The notes under the pieces are model-generated. The model was not told the origin of the DNA. It saw only the letters and a list, made by a program, of their open reading frames with translations, and did no database searches. From Allomuricauda sp. ARW1Y1 (GTDB lineage: Bacteria > Bacteroidota > Bacteroidia > Flavobacteriales > Flavobacteriaceae), in the NCBI RefSeq assembly GCF_013407935.1, contig NZ_JACBZU010000002.1:372001-436000 (forward strand): a stretch of DNA of 64,000 nt, written 5' to 3'. Positions 15,383 through 24,725 of this stretch are shown piece after piece. How positions within the stretch are numbered: position 1 is the first letter of the stretch; each line of letters opens with the position of its first letter. The translations under genes and the position numbers were made by a program.

Positions 15383-17584
15383 CTAACCTACCAATGGTGG
15401 CTTGTCGTTAATGAACGGCTGCTTGTAAAAGCGTCTTCCCGTTGCTTGGTACAGTGCATTGGACAATGCGCCGATTGCCGGGGGTAGGGAAGGTTCTCCC
15501 AAACCAGTCGGGTCGATACCGTTGTCCACAAAGTGTACCTCAATATTCTTAGGTGCCTCGGAGTGACGAATGAGTCGATAGGTATCAAAATTGGACTGCT
15601 CTGGTCTACCATTTTCAAAGCTCAGGGCACTGTAGGTGGCGTGACCGATACCATCGATCATACCTCCTTCAATCTGGTTTTTGGCTGCCAGTGGATTAAT
15701 TACGATACCGCAATCCACAGCGCAGGTGATTTTATCCACTCTGGGCATATCGCCCCCATCTTCCAGCTCCAGTACTTGTGCAACGTAGGAGTTGTGGCAG
15801 TAATAGGCCGCTACCCCACGCGCTTTGCCCGTATCGGTACCCCAATTGGCTTTTTCTTTGACCAACTTAAGGACGCCTGCATATCGTTCTGGATCGTAAT
15901 CGTTGTTTTCCGGATCGCCCACAGGGTTGTTGATGGCCCTATCAAAAAGTTCCAATCTAAATTCCAATGGGTCTTTTCCAGCAGCTTCGGCCACTTCATC
16001 CATAAAGGCTTGTTCGGCCCCTGCAATAAAGTTAGATCGTGGTGCTCTCCAAGCTCCAGTAGTTACATTGGTGGACAAGCTATGCTTTTCTGCCAGGTAA
16101 TTATCCACGGCACCCGCTGGGAAACGATTTTCGAAAACCAAATCATCGTTGGTTCCTGCTCCACGAACGTGCCAAGCAATCAAATTGCCATTTTCGTCCA
16201 ACCCGGCCCTATACTTAACCTTATAAGAAGGTCTGTAAGTACCTTGGGTCATATCATCTTCCCTTGTGTACACCAATTTTATGGGTGCATTCATTTTTTG
16301 GGAGATTACGGCGGCCTCGATAACGAACGGGCCATAAAGTCTACGACCAAAACCACCGCCCATTCGGGTCATCATGATATCTATTTTTTCCAAGGGCATG
16401 CCCAAACGGGCAGCCAAAGATTTTTCTGCAAATTCCGGGGTCTGTATGGGTCCTAAAAGTTCAGCCTTTTCTGGGGTAACATGTGCAAAAAAGTTCATGG
16501 GCTCCATGGTATTGTGCGCCAAGTACGGAGCTGAATAGGTGCTTTCCACAATTTTTGCCGCCTTTTTGAAAGCCGCATCCACATCACCATCTTTTCTTGC
16601 AGGAGTCTCTGTGGGCTTTTCCAACAGTTGGGCCAGGGACTCTTCGTGATAGGAGGTACTTTCCGCCATAGAGTCTTGCTCCCACTCTACATTGAGCGCT
16701 TTTTTTGCCTGCATGCATTCCCAAGTGCTGTTCCCTACGATGGCCACCAATTCTGGAATACCTCCTTGATCGGACCATTGTTTTTCCATGCCTTCGGGAT
16801 AGACCTCAAAGTGGAATACATCTTTGATTCCGGGCATTGTTTTTACGGCGTCGGCGTTCATTCCCTTGTATTTCATTCCGAACGCAGGGGGATGAACGAT
16901 CATCGCTGTCAACATACCTTCTTTGTACACATCCAATCCAAACAAGGGTTTACCGGTTACAATGGCTTTACCATCCACGTTTTTCTTGTCGGTACCGATA
17001 ATGGAAAAACTATTGTTGTCCTTGAGTTCTACTTCGTCGGGCACTTCAATGCTCGTTGCAGCAGAGGCCATTTCACCATATCCAGCCGATTTTCCGCTGG
17101 CTTCATGGGTCAGGGTTCCATCTTTAGTGGTGATTTCGTTGGCTGGCACGCCCCATGCCTGAGCTGCCGCCTCTTTCAACATATATCTTGCGGTAGCACC
17201 GGCCATTCGCAAACCTTCCCACCCTTGTCGGATGGACTGGCTACCTCCGGCCAACTGCCGGGTAAAGATAGCCGTGTTTAGGGGTGCTTGTTCCACGATA
17301 ACGTCTTTCCAGGCCACATCGAGCTCTTCGGCCACGATCATGGGCATGGATGTTTTTACGTTTTGCCCTATTTCAGGGTTTGGGGACATAATGGTTACCA
17401 AACCATTGTCGCCCACCTTTAAAAAGCCGTTCAGTTCGAACCACTCCTTGGGCAGGCTGTTGACCTGCTCGGGCGTCATTTTACAAGAAGCCAACCAATT
17501 AAACCCAATAACGAGTCCACCACTGGCCAGTCCTGCATTCCGAATAAAGGCGCGTCGTCCTATTTTAGTCTTTACAAGTGTCAT
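15383..17584 (-). CDS. Xanthine dehydrogenase family, molybdopterin-binding subunit (isoquinoline oxidoreductase beta type)
   Basis: 733 residues from ATG 17584; a longer frame would overlap the small-subunit gene. The N-terminus is a twin-arginine signal: KIGRRAFIRNAG followed by a hydrophobic stretch and a Cys in NWLASCK, so export to the periplasm as a folded cofactor protein is expected. Molybdopterin-binding motifs include GGGFGRRLYGPFVIEAA and GAWRAPRSN, and the C-terminus has GLGEPSLPPAIGALSNA. These two-subunit enzymes hydroxylate N-heterocycles or oxidise aldehydes. The substrate is unknown. A separate cytochrome or FAD subunit is not encoded nearby. The partner gene lies 17 nt upstream. 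Confidence 0.9.
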   Translation of the reverse strand: MTLVKTKIGRRAFIRNAGLASGGLVIGFNWLASCKMTPEQVNSLPKEWFELNGFLKVGDNGLVTIMSPNPEIGQNVKTSMPMIVAEELDVAWKDVIVEQAPLNTAIFTRQLAGGSQSIRQGWEGLRMAGATARYMLKEAAAQAWGVPANEITTKDGTLTHEASGKSAGYGEMASAATSIEVPDEVELKDNNSFSIIGTDKKNVDGKAIVTGKPLFGLDVYKEGMLTAMIVHPPAFGMKYKGMNADAVKTMPGIKDVFHFEVYPEGMEKQWSDQGGIPELVAIVGNSTWECMQAKKALNVEWEQDSMAESTSYHEESLAQLLEKPTETPARKDGDVDAAFKKAAKIVESTYSAPYLAHNTMEPMNFFAHVTPEKAELLGPIQTPEFAEKSLAARLGMPLEKIDIMMTRMGGGFGRRLYGPFVIEAAVISQKMNAPIKLVYTREDDMTQGTYRPSYKVKYRAGLDENGNLIAWHVRGAGTNDDLVFENRFPAGAVDNYLAEKHSLSTNVTTGAWRAPRSNFIAGAEQAFMDEVAEAAGKDPLEFRLELFDRAINNPVGDPENNDYDPERYAGVLKLVKEKANWGTDTGKARGVAAYYCHNSYVAQVLELEDGGDMPRVDKITCAVDCGIVINPLAAKNQIEGGMIDGIGHATYSALSFENGRPEQSNFDTYRLIRHSEAPKNIEVHFVDNGIDPTGLGEPSLPPAIGALSNALYQATGRRFYKQPFINDKPPLVG

Positions 17585-17601
17585 GATTACTGTTTTTGGA
17601 T

Positions 17602-18057
17602 TTATGATTTGGCCGCTAGCTTGACGGCTTTCTTGATTCTGGTATAGGTACCACAACGGCAGATGTTACCGTTCATGGCCATTTCGATTTCCTCGTCGGT
17701 CGGGTTTGGGTTTTTCTCCAAAAGCGCCGAAGCGGTCATGATCTGACCCGCCTGACAATATCCACATTGGGGCACATCCACCTCTAACCAAGCTTTTTGG
17801 ACCGGATGATCGCCTTCTTCCGATAATCCTTCTATCGTAGTGATTTCCGAATTTCCTACGGAAGACACTGTGAGCATGCAAGCCCTTGTTGCCGTTTCAT
17901 CCAAATGAATCGTGCAAGCACCGCATTGTGCGATACCACATCCATATTTTGTTCCCACTAAATTGAGGTGATCTCTTAAAACCCAGAGCATGGGTGTAGA
18001 CGGATCTACATCCACCTCCTGTTGTTTTCCATTAATGTTGAGTGTAAATGAAGCCAT
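17602..18057 (-). CDS. (2Fe-2S) iron-sulfur subunit of the molybdenum hydroxylase
   Basis: 151 residues carrying all eight cluster cysteines: the plant-ferredoxin-type set in [11 protein letters not shown] (Cys40, Cys45, Cys48) plus Cys60, and the second cluster set Cys98, Cys101, Cys133 and Cys135 (CGYCQAG and [11 protein letters not shown]). It relays electrons from the molybdenum site of the large subunit encoded 17 nt downstream. It lacks its own signal peptide, so it would be exported by hitch-hiking on the twin-arginine signal of the large subunit, as known for this family. Confidence 0.95.
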   Translation of the reverse strand: MASFTLNINGKQQEVDVDPSTPMLWVLRDHLNLVGTKYGCGIAQCGACTIHLDETATRACMLTVSSVGNSEITTIEGLSEEGDHPVQKAWLEVDVPQCGYCQAGQIMTASALLEKNPNPTDEEIEMAMNGNICRCGTYTRIKKAVKLAAKS

Positions 18058-18240
18058 ATGAGTTGATTAATTGTCCTTCAAGTTAAAGATTTATTGTCTA
18101 AAATGAGTGGAGAAACCTAAACATCCTGTTAAAATTAACATTGTTTTTTGGTTTTTCGCCCTTACTTAAAACCAGTATAAATAACTCGGCCATATTTGGT
18201 ATTTTGACCGTGATAAATGCAACAAGCCAAACTTTATTTT

Positions 18241-19071
18241 TTAGTAGGCCAATCGGGCAAAAACAGGCAAGTGATCGGAAGGATATCGGGTATCCCTGGA
18301 ATCGCTCAAAATGGCACTTTTAAGCACCTCAAAATCATCTGAAACAAAAATGTAGTCAATTCTCCGCTCCACAGGCTCATTAAATTTAAACCCATTAAAT
18401 GTTCCCTTTGGACCAAAAGCATTGGTTCCTGCTGCAATGTGGGCATCGGCCATTGCGGTTAAGATTACCTGAACCCCTTTACTATCACTTTCCAGATTGA
18501 AATCTCCCATAATCACCACGGGATCATCCTCAGTGTTCAGCTCCTTGGCTTTTTCTAGAATCAATTTGGAACTTTCTTCCCTAGCTTGTGCACCCACATG
18601 ATCAAAATGGGTATTGAAAACCATGAAACGGGTGCCATCCTCCCTTTTTTCAAAAAGACCGTAGGTACAGGTTCGGGGCAAAGCAGCATCCCAGCCTTTG
18701 GATGGCTTTTCGGGGGTGGTAGACAGCCAAAAGGTGGATTGTTCAATAAGTTTCACCGTTGTGGTGTTGTAAAAAACCGCGGTGTGCTCCCCACGCTCAT
18801 CCCCATGGTCACGACCCACCCCAAAATAGGCGTACTCCTTTAGACCATTATCAATTTCTTTCACCTGATGAATCAATCCTTCTTGGACACCAAATACATC
18901 GGGCCGGTAAAAGTTGAGTTGCGAAATCAAAAATTCCTTTCGGTTGTCCCAATGATTGGGTGCATCACCCGGATTATCGTAACGGATATTATAAGAAATC
19001 ACGTCGATGGACTGTGCTTGCATGTGGAACATCAACCCAACTGAAAAAAGAATTAAAAGAATGTGTTTCAT
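18241..19071 (-). CDS. Secreted endonuclease/exonuclease/phosphatase family hydrolase
   Basis: 276 residues. A signal peptide (about 1-20, ending MQAQ) precedes an EEP fold: ISYNIRYDN (Asn28), FGVQEG (Glu64, metal ligand), HFDHVG, MGDFNLESD and the terminal YPSDHLPVF with the catalytic His. Family members cleave phosphodiester or phosphomonoester bonds. In Bacteroidota such exported versions are usually annotated only generally, and the substrate cannot be told. It stands alone, with 183 bp to the hydroxylase small-subunit gene's start side and 94 bp to alkB. Confidence 0.9.
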   Translation of the reverse strand: MKHILLILFSVGLMFHMQAQSIDVISYNIRYDNPGDAPNHWDNRKEFLISQLNFYRPDVFGVQEGLIHQVKEIDNGLKEYAYFGVGRDHGDERGEHTAVFYNTTTVKLIEQSTFWLSTTPEKPSKGWDAALPRTCTYGLFEKREDGTRFMVFNTHFDHVGAQAREESSKLILEKAKELNTEDDPVVIMGDFNLESDSKGVQVILTAMADAHIAAGTNAFGPKGTFNGFKFNEPVERRIDYIFVSDDFEVLKSAILSDSRDTRYPSDHLPVFARLAY

Positions 19072-19165
19072 TGTATTTGCGATTAGCCGTACTGCAAGAT
19101 AAATGGACCATTAAAATTTTACGGCGTTTTCCCGTTACCAAATGATTAAAACGTTCCTTTTTAAG

Positions 19166-19777
19166 CTACACAGAGATTATTGTCCGAAACGTGAGATTGA
19201 TTCTTGGGACTAACACTTTTTTGGTGAGTGGTAAGCGGTGCAACCAATGCGTTTGTGTTGCGCCCTTCATCACCAGCAGGCTCCCATGGTCCAAGAACAA
19301 CTCCACCTTTTCCTTGGTGGTTTTGTGCTTAAAGACAAATTTCCGATCCGCCCCAAAGCTAAAGGAGGCAATGGCCCCTTGTTCTTTTAGTTCCTTTTCA
19401 TTGTCCGTGTGCCAGCCCATTCCCTCTTCCCCGGAATGGTATAAATTGAGCAGACAGGAATTATAGGTTTCATTGGTCAGGGTTTCGGCGATATCTTTGA
19501 GTTTTTGTAGCGCTGGAGTCCAAGGCAAAGCCTTTTTGGTGCTATTGGAATAGGTGTAATCAAAAGGTTTGTCTCCATACCAGGCCACTTTTCGCTTGGT
19601 TACGATTCGTTTACCGAACATGTGCACCACATCCTGCTCCCAAGGTATATTTTCAAGTAGTGTTTGATAGTACTGGTCCGCTTCTTCCTTTGGCATAATA
19701 GCACCAAAATATTGCACCACACCATCCATGGGGAGCCAATTCTTAGATGGGTCTACTTGATGTGTAAACAAATCCAT
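19166..19777 (-). CDS. AlkB-type alpha-ketoglutarate-dependent dioxygenase
   Basis: 203 residues. Fe(II)/2-oxoglutarate residues are all visible: GWHTDNE (His123, Asp125), HWLHRLP (His180), and PRINLTFR (Arg192 and Arg198 for 2-oxoglutarate). NLYHSGEEGMGWH and SFGADRKFVFKHK match the AlkB nucleotide-recognition regions. It probably repairs alkylated DNA or RNA bases by oxidative demethylation. No ada or other alkylation-repair gene is adjacent. Confidence 0.92.
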   Translation of the reverse strand: MDLFTHQVDPSKNWLPMDGVVQYFGAIMPKEEADQYYQTLLENIPWEQDVVHMFGKRIVTKRKVAWYGDKPFDYTYSNSTKKALPWTPALQKLKDIAETLTNETYNSCLLNLYHSGEEGMGWHTDNEKELKEQGAIASFSFGADRKFVFKHKTTKEKVELFLDHGSLLVMKGATQTHWLHRLPLTKKVLVPRINLTFRTIISV

Positions 19778-19910
19778 AACTCGTTGCCTATTTTTATAGT
19801 TTTCCCTTTTAGTTAAATCCGATTAATCTAGGTTACTTTAGTCCATTCTTTGAAGTAGCATCAATATTAAATTCCCCCAAAGATTGAATCTTCTAAAACA
19901 GAGTTTATGG

Positions 19911-22900
19911 TTATAAATTCAGTTTCGCCTTAAGTTGATTGAATTCAACCAACAATTCTTGGTAACGGTCTTTTTCTTCTTGCCCGGGTACTTTGTCGCC
20001 ACTACTTAAAATGTAATATAAATAGGAAATTTGGGCCACCATTACTACCTCGGGATAAGCGCCATCATCATTTTTGAGTTCCTTTAAAATATCTTTGTAA
20101 GGCTGAAGCTGACTTTCGCTGGCGTTGGCCTTTTCAAGTTCCTTTATCTTTTCCTCTACCTTATCCTGCAACATTCGAGCATCGGACAACAGGTCTATAA
20201 CCTTGAACTGAAGTGCCTGTTGCGCCTGCAAATCGGCCATGGTAACGCTATCGCCTTCCAGTTTTGGGTCCATCAATATCTCAAATGGCTTTTCGAAAGA
20301 CTGGTCTCCAACGGTCAACTTGGCGGTGTATTTGCCCGGCAAGGCCATGGGGCCATTTCGATATCGTCTTCTTTTATTCTTTGCCCAAGCGCCTTTTTGC
20401 TCTAGGTTCCATGCAAAACGATTAATACCCTTTTTGGTTTCCAATTTTTCATCCATGTACACAAAGGTCATGCTCAGGCTCATGTCCTCCACTTTTTCCG
20501 TGGTGGATTTGAGCTGCGTGGAATCACTTACAATGGTGGCAACTTCTTTGCCTTGGGCATCCAAAATTTGCAGGCTCACCCCGTCCTTGATGTCAGAAGG
20601 CAGATAGTAGTCAATAATTACACTGGTCGATGGGTAGTTTGGAAAATCGCCTCCCCAAGGGGTTTGATATCGGTATGTATTATCCGGTTGGAACAATACC
20701 GGGCTATCGCCCAATTGCGTAATTTTTTCATCCTGAAGCGTGGTCACTTTGTCCAAGATCCAGAACCCACGGCCCATGGTACTCAATACCAAATCCCCTC
20801 GGAATAGGGTTATATCGGTAATTGGGGTGACGGGCAGATTTTGCTGAAATTTTTTCCACGTAGTACCGTCGTCAAAAGACACAAACATTCCGTATTCAGT
20901 TCCCGCGTAGAGCAATCCTTCACGCACCGGATCTTCACGTAAAACCCTTGTGGTGTAATCGGAAGGAATTCCGTTGGAAGTTGTACTGATAAGCTCCCAA
21001 CTTTCCCCATAGTTGTCGGTTTTGTAGAGATAGGGGGTTTCGTCCCCCAATAAATGACGGTCCACGGCGATATAGACCTTGGCCGGATCAAACTGTGATG
21101 GTTCCACGGACTCTACCCTACCACCTTTGGGCATTTTTTTGGGTGTGACGTTCTTCCATGTTTTCCCGCCATCCTTGGTCACGGAGATGACCCCATCATT
21201 GGAGCCGGTCCAAATCAAGCCCTTGCTGATTTTCGATTCCCTTATGGAATATAGGGTGCTGTAGTATTCCTCCCCTGTAATGTCGCGGGTAATGGGATTA
21301 CCAGAGATTACTTGTTTATCGGGTTCATTGGCCGTAAGGTCTGGGGAAATAATCTCCCAATTTTGTCCGCCATTGTTGGTTTTGTGCAAAAATTGGGACC
21401 CCATGTAAACGGTTTTGGGGTCGTAAGGGGACACATGGATGGGTGCCACCCGCTGAAATCTGTATTTTAAATCCTTTGGATTGTGTCCGTAAATGTTGGA
21501 TGCCCCAATGGAATATTCACGGCTTTGTCCTGTTTTCTTGCTGTATACGCTAAAGCGTCCTTTACAATTGTTGTAAACGATGTAGTGGTTGCCCGGCATG
21601 GGGATCACCGGTCCAGTTTCGCATCCCCCTACATCCAACATCACCGGTCCATTTATTGGAGAAGTTGCCGAAGGAGCCCTACTAGGAATGGCCAAGGTGG
21701 TATTGTCCTGCTGAGCGCCATAGACCCAATAGGGATATTGGTCATCCACCGCTACTTGATAGATTTCCGCGGTAGGTTGGTTGTATTGTGTGGACCACGT
21801 TTTTCCGCCATTGTGGGAAACATTGGCGCCTCCATCGTTACATTGGATCAACAAATCTGGATTATGGGGATTCAACCATATATCGTGGTTATCGCCGTGG
21901 GGCACACTCATGCGTGTCCAGGTTTTACCACCATCTGTCGACTTTATTAGAGGGTTGGCATTGGAATACACAATGTCTGGATTGGTGGGGTCCAACTCAA
22001 TATTGGTATAGTAAAATGGTCGGTTGACCAAACGTTCATCATCCGAAACATGGACAAAGGATTTTCCTTGGTCTACCGATTTGTACAATCCCCTCTCCTC
22101 TCCCGGGGCTTCAACAACAGCATAAAGTATTCTTGAATCTACCGGGGATACAGCCAAATCAATTTTACCGATCAAACCTTTTGGGAGTCCGTCTTCCAAT
22201 TTCACCCAATCTTTCCCTCCGTTCACGGATTTATAGATGCCACCTTCGCTGTTTTCACCTCCTGAATCTATGGTCCATGGAGTCCTTCGCGATTTCCATG
22301 CGGCTGCGTACACCACGTTGGGATTTCCTGGCAATAATTCCAAGTCGGCAAAGCCCGTTTCCTCGGAAACATACAATACCTTTTCCCAGGTTTTTCCGCC
22401 ATCGGTGGTTTTAAAAATACCTCGTTCTTCGTTGGGTTTAAAGGCGTTTCCAATAGCCGCCACCCAGACTATATTGCTATTGGTGGGGTCTATTTCCACG
22501 GCACCGATCTGGCCTGCATTCTCTAGGCCGATGTGCTCCCATGTTTTGCCGGCATCTATGGATTTGTACACTCCTTTACCAGAGATAATATTACTTCTGA
22601 TACCGTCAGAACCGGTTCCCACATATACGATATTGGCATCGTTGGCAGCGATTTCAATCGCACCGATGGAAGGTGTTTTGAAAAATCCGTCGGATACATT
22701 GTGCCAAGAGGTTCCATAATCCTCGGTTTTCCAGACACCGGCACCAGAAGCCCCAAAATAAAAGGTTCCCGGTTGCAGAGGAGTTCCAGTTACCGTAGTT
22801 ACACGGCCTCCTCGTAAGGGACCAATGGTACGGTATTGCAAAGCTTCAAAATCTTGTGCAAAAAGGGCAAAACTCAGTAAAAATGAAAAAAGGAAAGAAA

Positions 22901-22922
22901 AAGAACGTTGCTTTAAGCTCAT
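19911..22922 (-). CDS. Exported BNR/sortilin-like beta-propeller protein
   Basis: 1003 residues with a signal peptide (about 1-22, ending ALFAQ). At least eleven BNR/Asp-box motifs of the form S/T-x-D-x-G-x-T-W are seen, for example TTDGGKTWEKV, STDGGKTWTRM, TKDGGKTWKNV and SFDDGTTWKKF, consistent with one or two large VPS10/sortilin-type propellers filling about residues 30-720. A beta-sandwich segment and a helical C-terminus (about 880-1003) follow. Databases often call such proteins glycosyl hydrolase, but catalytic residues of a named family are not evident. No type IX C-terminal domain was recognised, so the protein may remain periplasmic. Confidence 0.85.
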   Translation of the reverse strand: MSLKQRSFSFLFSFLLSFALFAQDFEALQYRTIGPLRGGRVTTVTGTPLQPGTFYFGASGAGVWKTEDYGTSWHNVSDGFFKTPSIGAIEIAANDANIVYVGTGSDGIRSNIISGKGVYKSIDAGKTWEHIGLENAGQIGAVEIDPTNSNIVWVAAIGNAFKPNEERGIFKTTDGGKTWEKVLYVSEETGFADLELLPGNPNVVYAAAWKSRRTPWTIDSGGENSEGGIYKSVNGGKDWVKLEDGLPKGLIGKIDLAVSPVDSRILYAVVEAPGEERGLYKSVDQGKSFVHVSDDERLVNRPFYYTNIELDPTNPDIVYSNANPLIKSTDGGKTWTRMSVPHGDNHDIWLNPHNPDLLIQCNDGGANVSHNGGKTWSTQYNQPTAEIYQVAVDDQYPYWVYGAQQDNTTLAIPSRAPSATSPINGPVMLDVGGCETGPVIPMPGNHYIVYNNCKGRFSVYSKKTGQSREYSIGASNIYGHNPKDLKYRFQRVAPIHVSPYDPKTVYMGSQFLHKTNNGGQNWEIISPDLTANEPDKQVISGNPITRDITGEEYYSTLYSIRESKISKGLIWTGSNDGVISVTKDGGKTWKNVTPKKMPKGGRVESVEPSQFDPAKVYIAVDRHLLGDETPYLYKTDNYGESWELISTTSNGIPSDYTTRVLREDPVREGLLYAGTEYGMFVSFDDGTTWKKFQQNLPVTPITDITLFRGDLVLSTMGRGFWILDKVTTLQDEKITQLGDSPVLFQPDNTYRYQTPWGGDFPNYPSTSVIIDYYLPSDIKDGVSLQILDAQGKEVATIVSDSTQLKSTTEKVEDMSLSMTFVYMDEKLETKKGINRFAWNLEQKGAWAKNKRRRYRNGPMALPGKYTAKLTVGDQSFEKPFEILMDPKLEGDSVTMADLQAQQALQFKVIDLLSDARMLQDKVEEKIKELEKANASESQLQPYKDILKELKNDDGAYPEVVMVAQISYLYYILSSGDKVPGQEEKDRYQELLVEFNQLKAKLNL

Positions 22923-23025
22923 GAGTCAGTTGAATAGTTTGGTTGAACCCCAAATCTACTAAATACCTAGCCAATCTGAAACGGTCGGGAATAGAATTGT
23001 CGGATTTTATGACCAACGAAAGCTC

Positions 23026-23310
23026 TCAATACAAATGATCCGTCATCTTTTTCAAGCCAACCTCTGGCAAAAACTGATCTGAAATAGTCAAAATCGCATG
23101 CAAGTTGTCCCGTAATCGATCTAACTTAATCGCCTCGGGGTTTAGAGAAGTTTGTAAAAGATGAAGGGCCATATCGGCAAGAAGCAAACGCTGTTTTTCC
23201 AACCAGGCTTCATCATTTTTTTGGGCAGGGTGCTGTACATAGGCCGTTTCTATTTGATTGTGCAGTTCCCAGCTAACGTTTATCATTGCAATTCTTTCCT
23301 CTTTGGTCAT
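23026..23310 (-). CDS. Small alpha-helical protein of unknown function
   Basis: 94 residues from ATG 23310 (MTKEERIAMINVSWELHNQI). An upstream TTG start would put the first codons inside a 28-bp palindrome and was not used. The protein is predicted almost wholly helical and shows no signal peptide, membrane segment or DNA-binding motif I can name. It sits at the end of the NmrA/DUF5367/DUF1772/AraC strand run, but its own operator-like palindrome suggests separate control. Confidence 0.6.
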   Translation of the reverse strand: MTKEERIAMINVSWELHNQIETAYVQHPAQKNDEAWLEKQRLLLADMALHLLQTSLNPEAIKLDRLRDNLHAILTISDQFLPEVGLKKMTDHLY

Positions 23311-23323
23311 ACATTTATGTTTA

Positions 23324-23351
23324 GCACGTACCAAACCAGTTTGGTACGTGC
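23324..23351. promoter_or_regulatory. Perfect 28-bp palindrome, probable operator
   Basis: GCACGTACCAAAC (23324-23336) and GTTTGGTACGTGC (23339-23351) are exact complements around a 2-bp centre. It lies 14 bp upstream of the ATG of the 94-residue gene. Symmetry and length fit a dimeric (TetR-type or similar) repressor site. The small centre makes it cruciform-capable but a poor RNA hairpin. Confidence 0.65.
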
Positions 23352-23403
23352 GTGATTAATTCCAACGGTTAGGTCGAGTTGCCGTTTTAAACATTACCCT
23401 CAC

Positions 23404-24249
23404 CTAAACGGTATGTGAGAGGTCTTGGTTCCAAATCCCCGTGGCTACGGTTTTTTCTACGTAGGTATTGAAATCAGTGGCAGGCCGTCCCAAAACTTCT
23501 TCCACATCATAAGATATTTCTTGATTATCCGGGTTGCCCAATACCTCTTGGAACAGGTATCCGAAGAGCCAAACATAGGAGTCGGGCAATCCGGCCTGCT
23601 TCATTCCCGCTTTGAACTCCTCAATGGTGATCGGGTGAAACTGTATTTCCTTTCCGATTCCTGCGGCCATGGCCTCCACAGCCTCCCCAAAGGTCATTTT
23701 TCGGGGTCCGGTTACAGTGATGGTCTGTCCGTTGTAGCGATCATCCACTAACACTTTGGCCACTACATCGGCGATGTCATCAGCATCTACAAAGGGAATC
23801 TCCGCCTCTGGCATCGGCAGGGCTACTTGCCCGTTCAATACGAATTCCAAAAAAGCACCCTCACTAAAGTTTTGATTGAACCATGAGGCTCGAACCAAGG
23901 TGTAGTTTAACCCTGAGTTTGCGACAATGTCCTCGCAAGCCTCGGCTTCCTTCTCCCCTTTACCGGATAATAGCACCACCTTTTCCAATCCTTCCCGCAA
24001 AGCGGCCTCCGTAAGTTTTTCAATGGCTTCCTTAGACCCCGGGACGGCAAGGTCGGGATAGTATACGATGTAGGCCCTATCCATTCCCTTTAAGGCGGCG
24101 GCATAGGAGGATGGGTCCTCCCAATCGAATGCCGGGCTCGTTTTTCTACCAACAACCCTTACGTTGTGGCCTGATTGAATTACATTTTCCACAACACGGC
24201 GGCCCGTTTTTCCGGTTCCGCCAATAACTAAGATGTTCTCTGTTTTCAT
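23404..24249 (-). CDS. NmrA-type NAD(P)-binding protein
   Basis: 281 residues, atypical short-chain dehydrogenase. The dinucleotide-binding loop GGTGKTGRRV lies at about 9-18, VRVVGRKTSP follows the second strand, and the C-terminal part has PFVDADDIADVVAKVL. The Tyr-x-x-x-Lys catalytic pair of true reductases is not apparent. It is closest to the NmrA/HSCARG redox-sensor and quinone-reductase-like (YtfG-type) proteins. It is followed by DUF5367 and DUF1772 genes upstream on the same strand, and the set is probably one transcript under the AraC-type gene at its head. Confidence 0.88.
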   Translation of the reverse strand: MKTENILVIGGTGKTGRRVVENVIQSGHNVRVVGRKTSPAFDWEDPSSYAAALKGMDRAYIVYYPDLAVPGSKEAIEKLTEAALREGLEKVVLLSGKGEKEAEACEDIVANSGLNYTLVRASWFNQNFSEGAFLEFVLNGQVALPMPEAEIPFVDADDIADVVAKVLVDDRYNGQTITVTGPRKMTFGEAVEAMAAGIGKEIQFHPITIEEFKAGMKQAGLPDSYVWLFGYLFQEVLGNPDNQEISYDVEEVLGRPATDFNTYVEKTVATGIWNQDLSHTV

Positions 24250-24303
24250 GACTGTTATTTTTAGTTTTAATGTTAGTTCTACTTCAAAAAATGATTGGTA
24301 TGA

Positions 24304-24705
24304 TCAGGAATTGACTGTTTCCTTTTTTCCATATACCTCGACGTACCAATAACACGTTACCGTGATGACAAACTCCATTCCGATAAGCCAAAAGCCAATG
24401 GCGGTGAAGAAACTGTAATAACTTCCTCCATAGGGCTCAATGAACAGGGGCACTGTGACCAATGCATCCAAAACCGCTGCAATCAAAAAGAAAACAAGCC
24501 CTAACCAGTAACCTTTGGTGGTGTTATTTTTCCTGTAGTATAATTTTGACCCGAACCAAACCAACGGTACTACGCCTATGGACAGAAATATATTGGCTTG
24601 TAGCTCAGGGTTCTCCAAAATCGGGATATAAAAGGAAAAGGTATAAAGGCTCACCCCGATAATCCAGATAAAAATACCTATCCCAATAGCTCTTACATGT
24701 TTCAT
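24304..24705 (-). CDS. DUF5367-like four-helix membrane protein
   Basis: 133 residues with four hydrophobic segments (about 5-25, 37-55, 68-88 and 100-122). It opens RAIGIGIFIWIIGVSLYTFSF, a pattern I associate with DUF5367, a family of small membrane proteins of unknown function. Spacing is 54 bp to the NmrA gene and 20 bp to the DUF1772 gene, indicating one operon. Confidence 0.7.
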   Translation of the reverse strand: MKHVRAIGIGIFIWIIGVSLYTFSFYIPILENPELQANIFLSIGVVPLVWFGSKLYYRKNNTTKGYWLGLVFFLIAAVLDALVTVPLFIEPYGGSYYSFFTAIGFWLIGMEFVITVTCYWYVEVYGKKETVNS

Positions 24706-24725
24706 GACTGTTCGTTTTTTGATTG

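Noticed and set aside
15533..16456. 307-codon plus-strand frame antisense to the molybdenum hydroxylase
   Set aside because: It lies wholly inside a well-supported gene on the other strand and shows no family motif.
17585..17656. Longer start for the molybdenum hydroxylase large subunit
   Set aside because: It would overlap the small-subunit gene and displace the twin-arginine signal from the N-terminus.
23311..23334. TTG start adding eight residues to the 94-residue protein
   Set aside because: Its codons fall inside the 28-bp palindrome, better explained as an operator, and an ATG follows directly.
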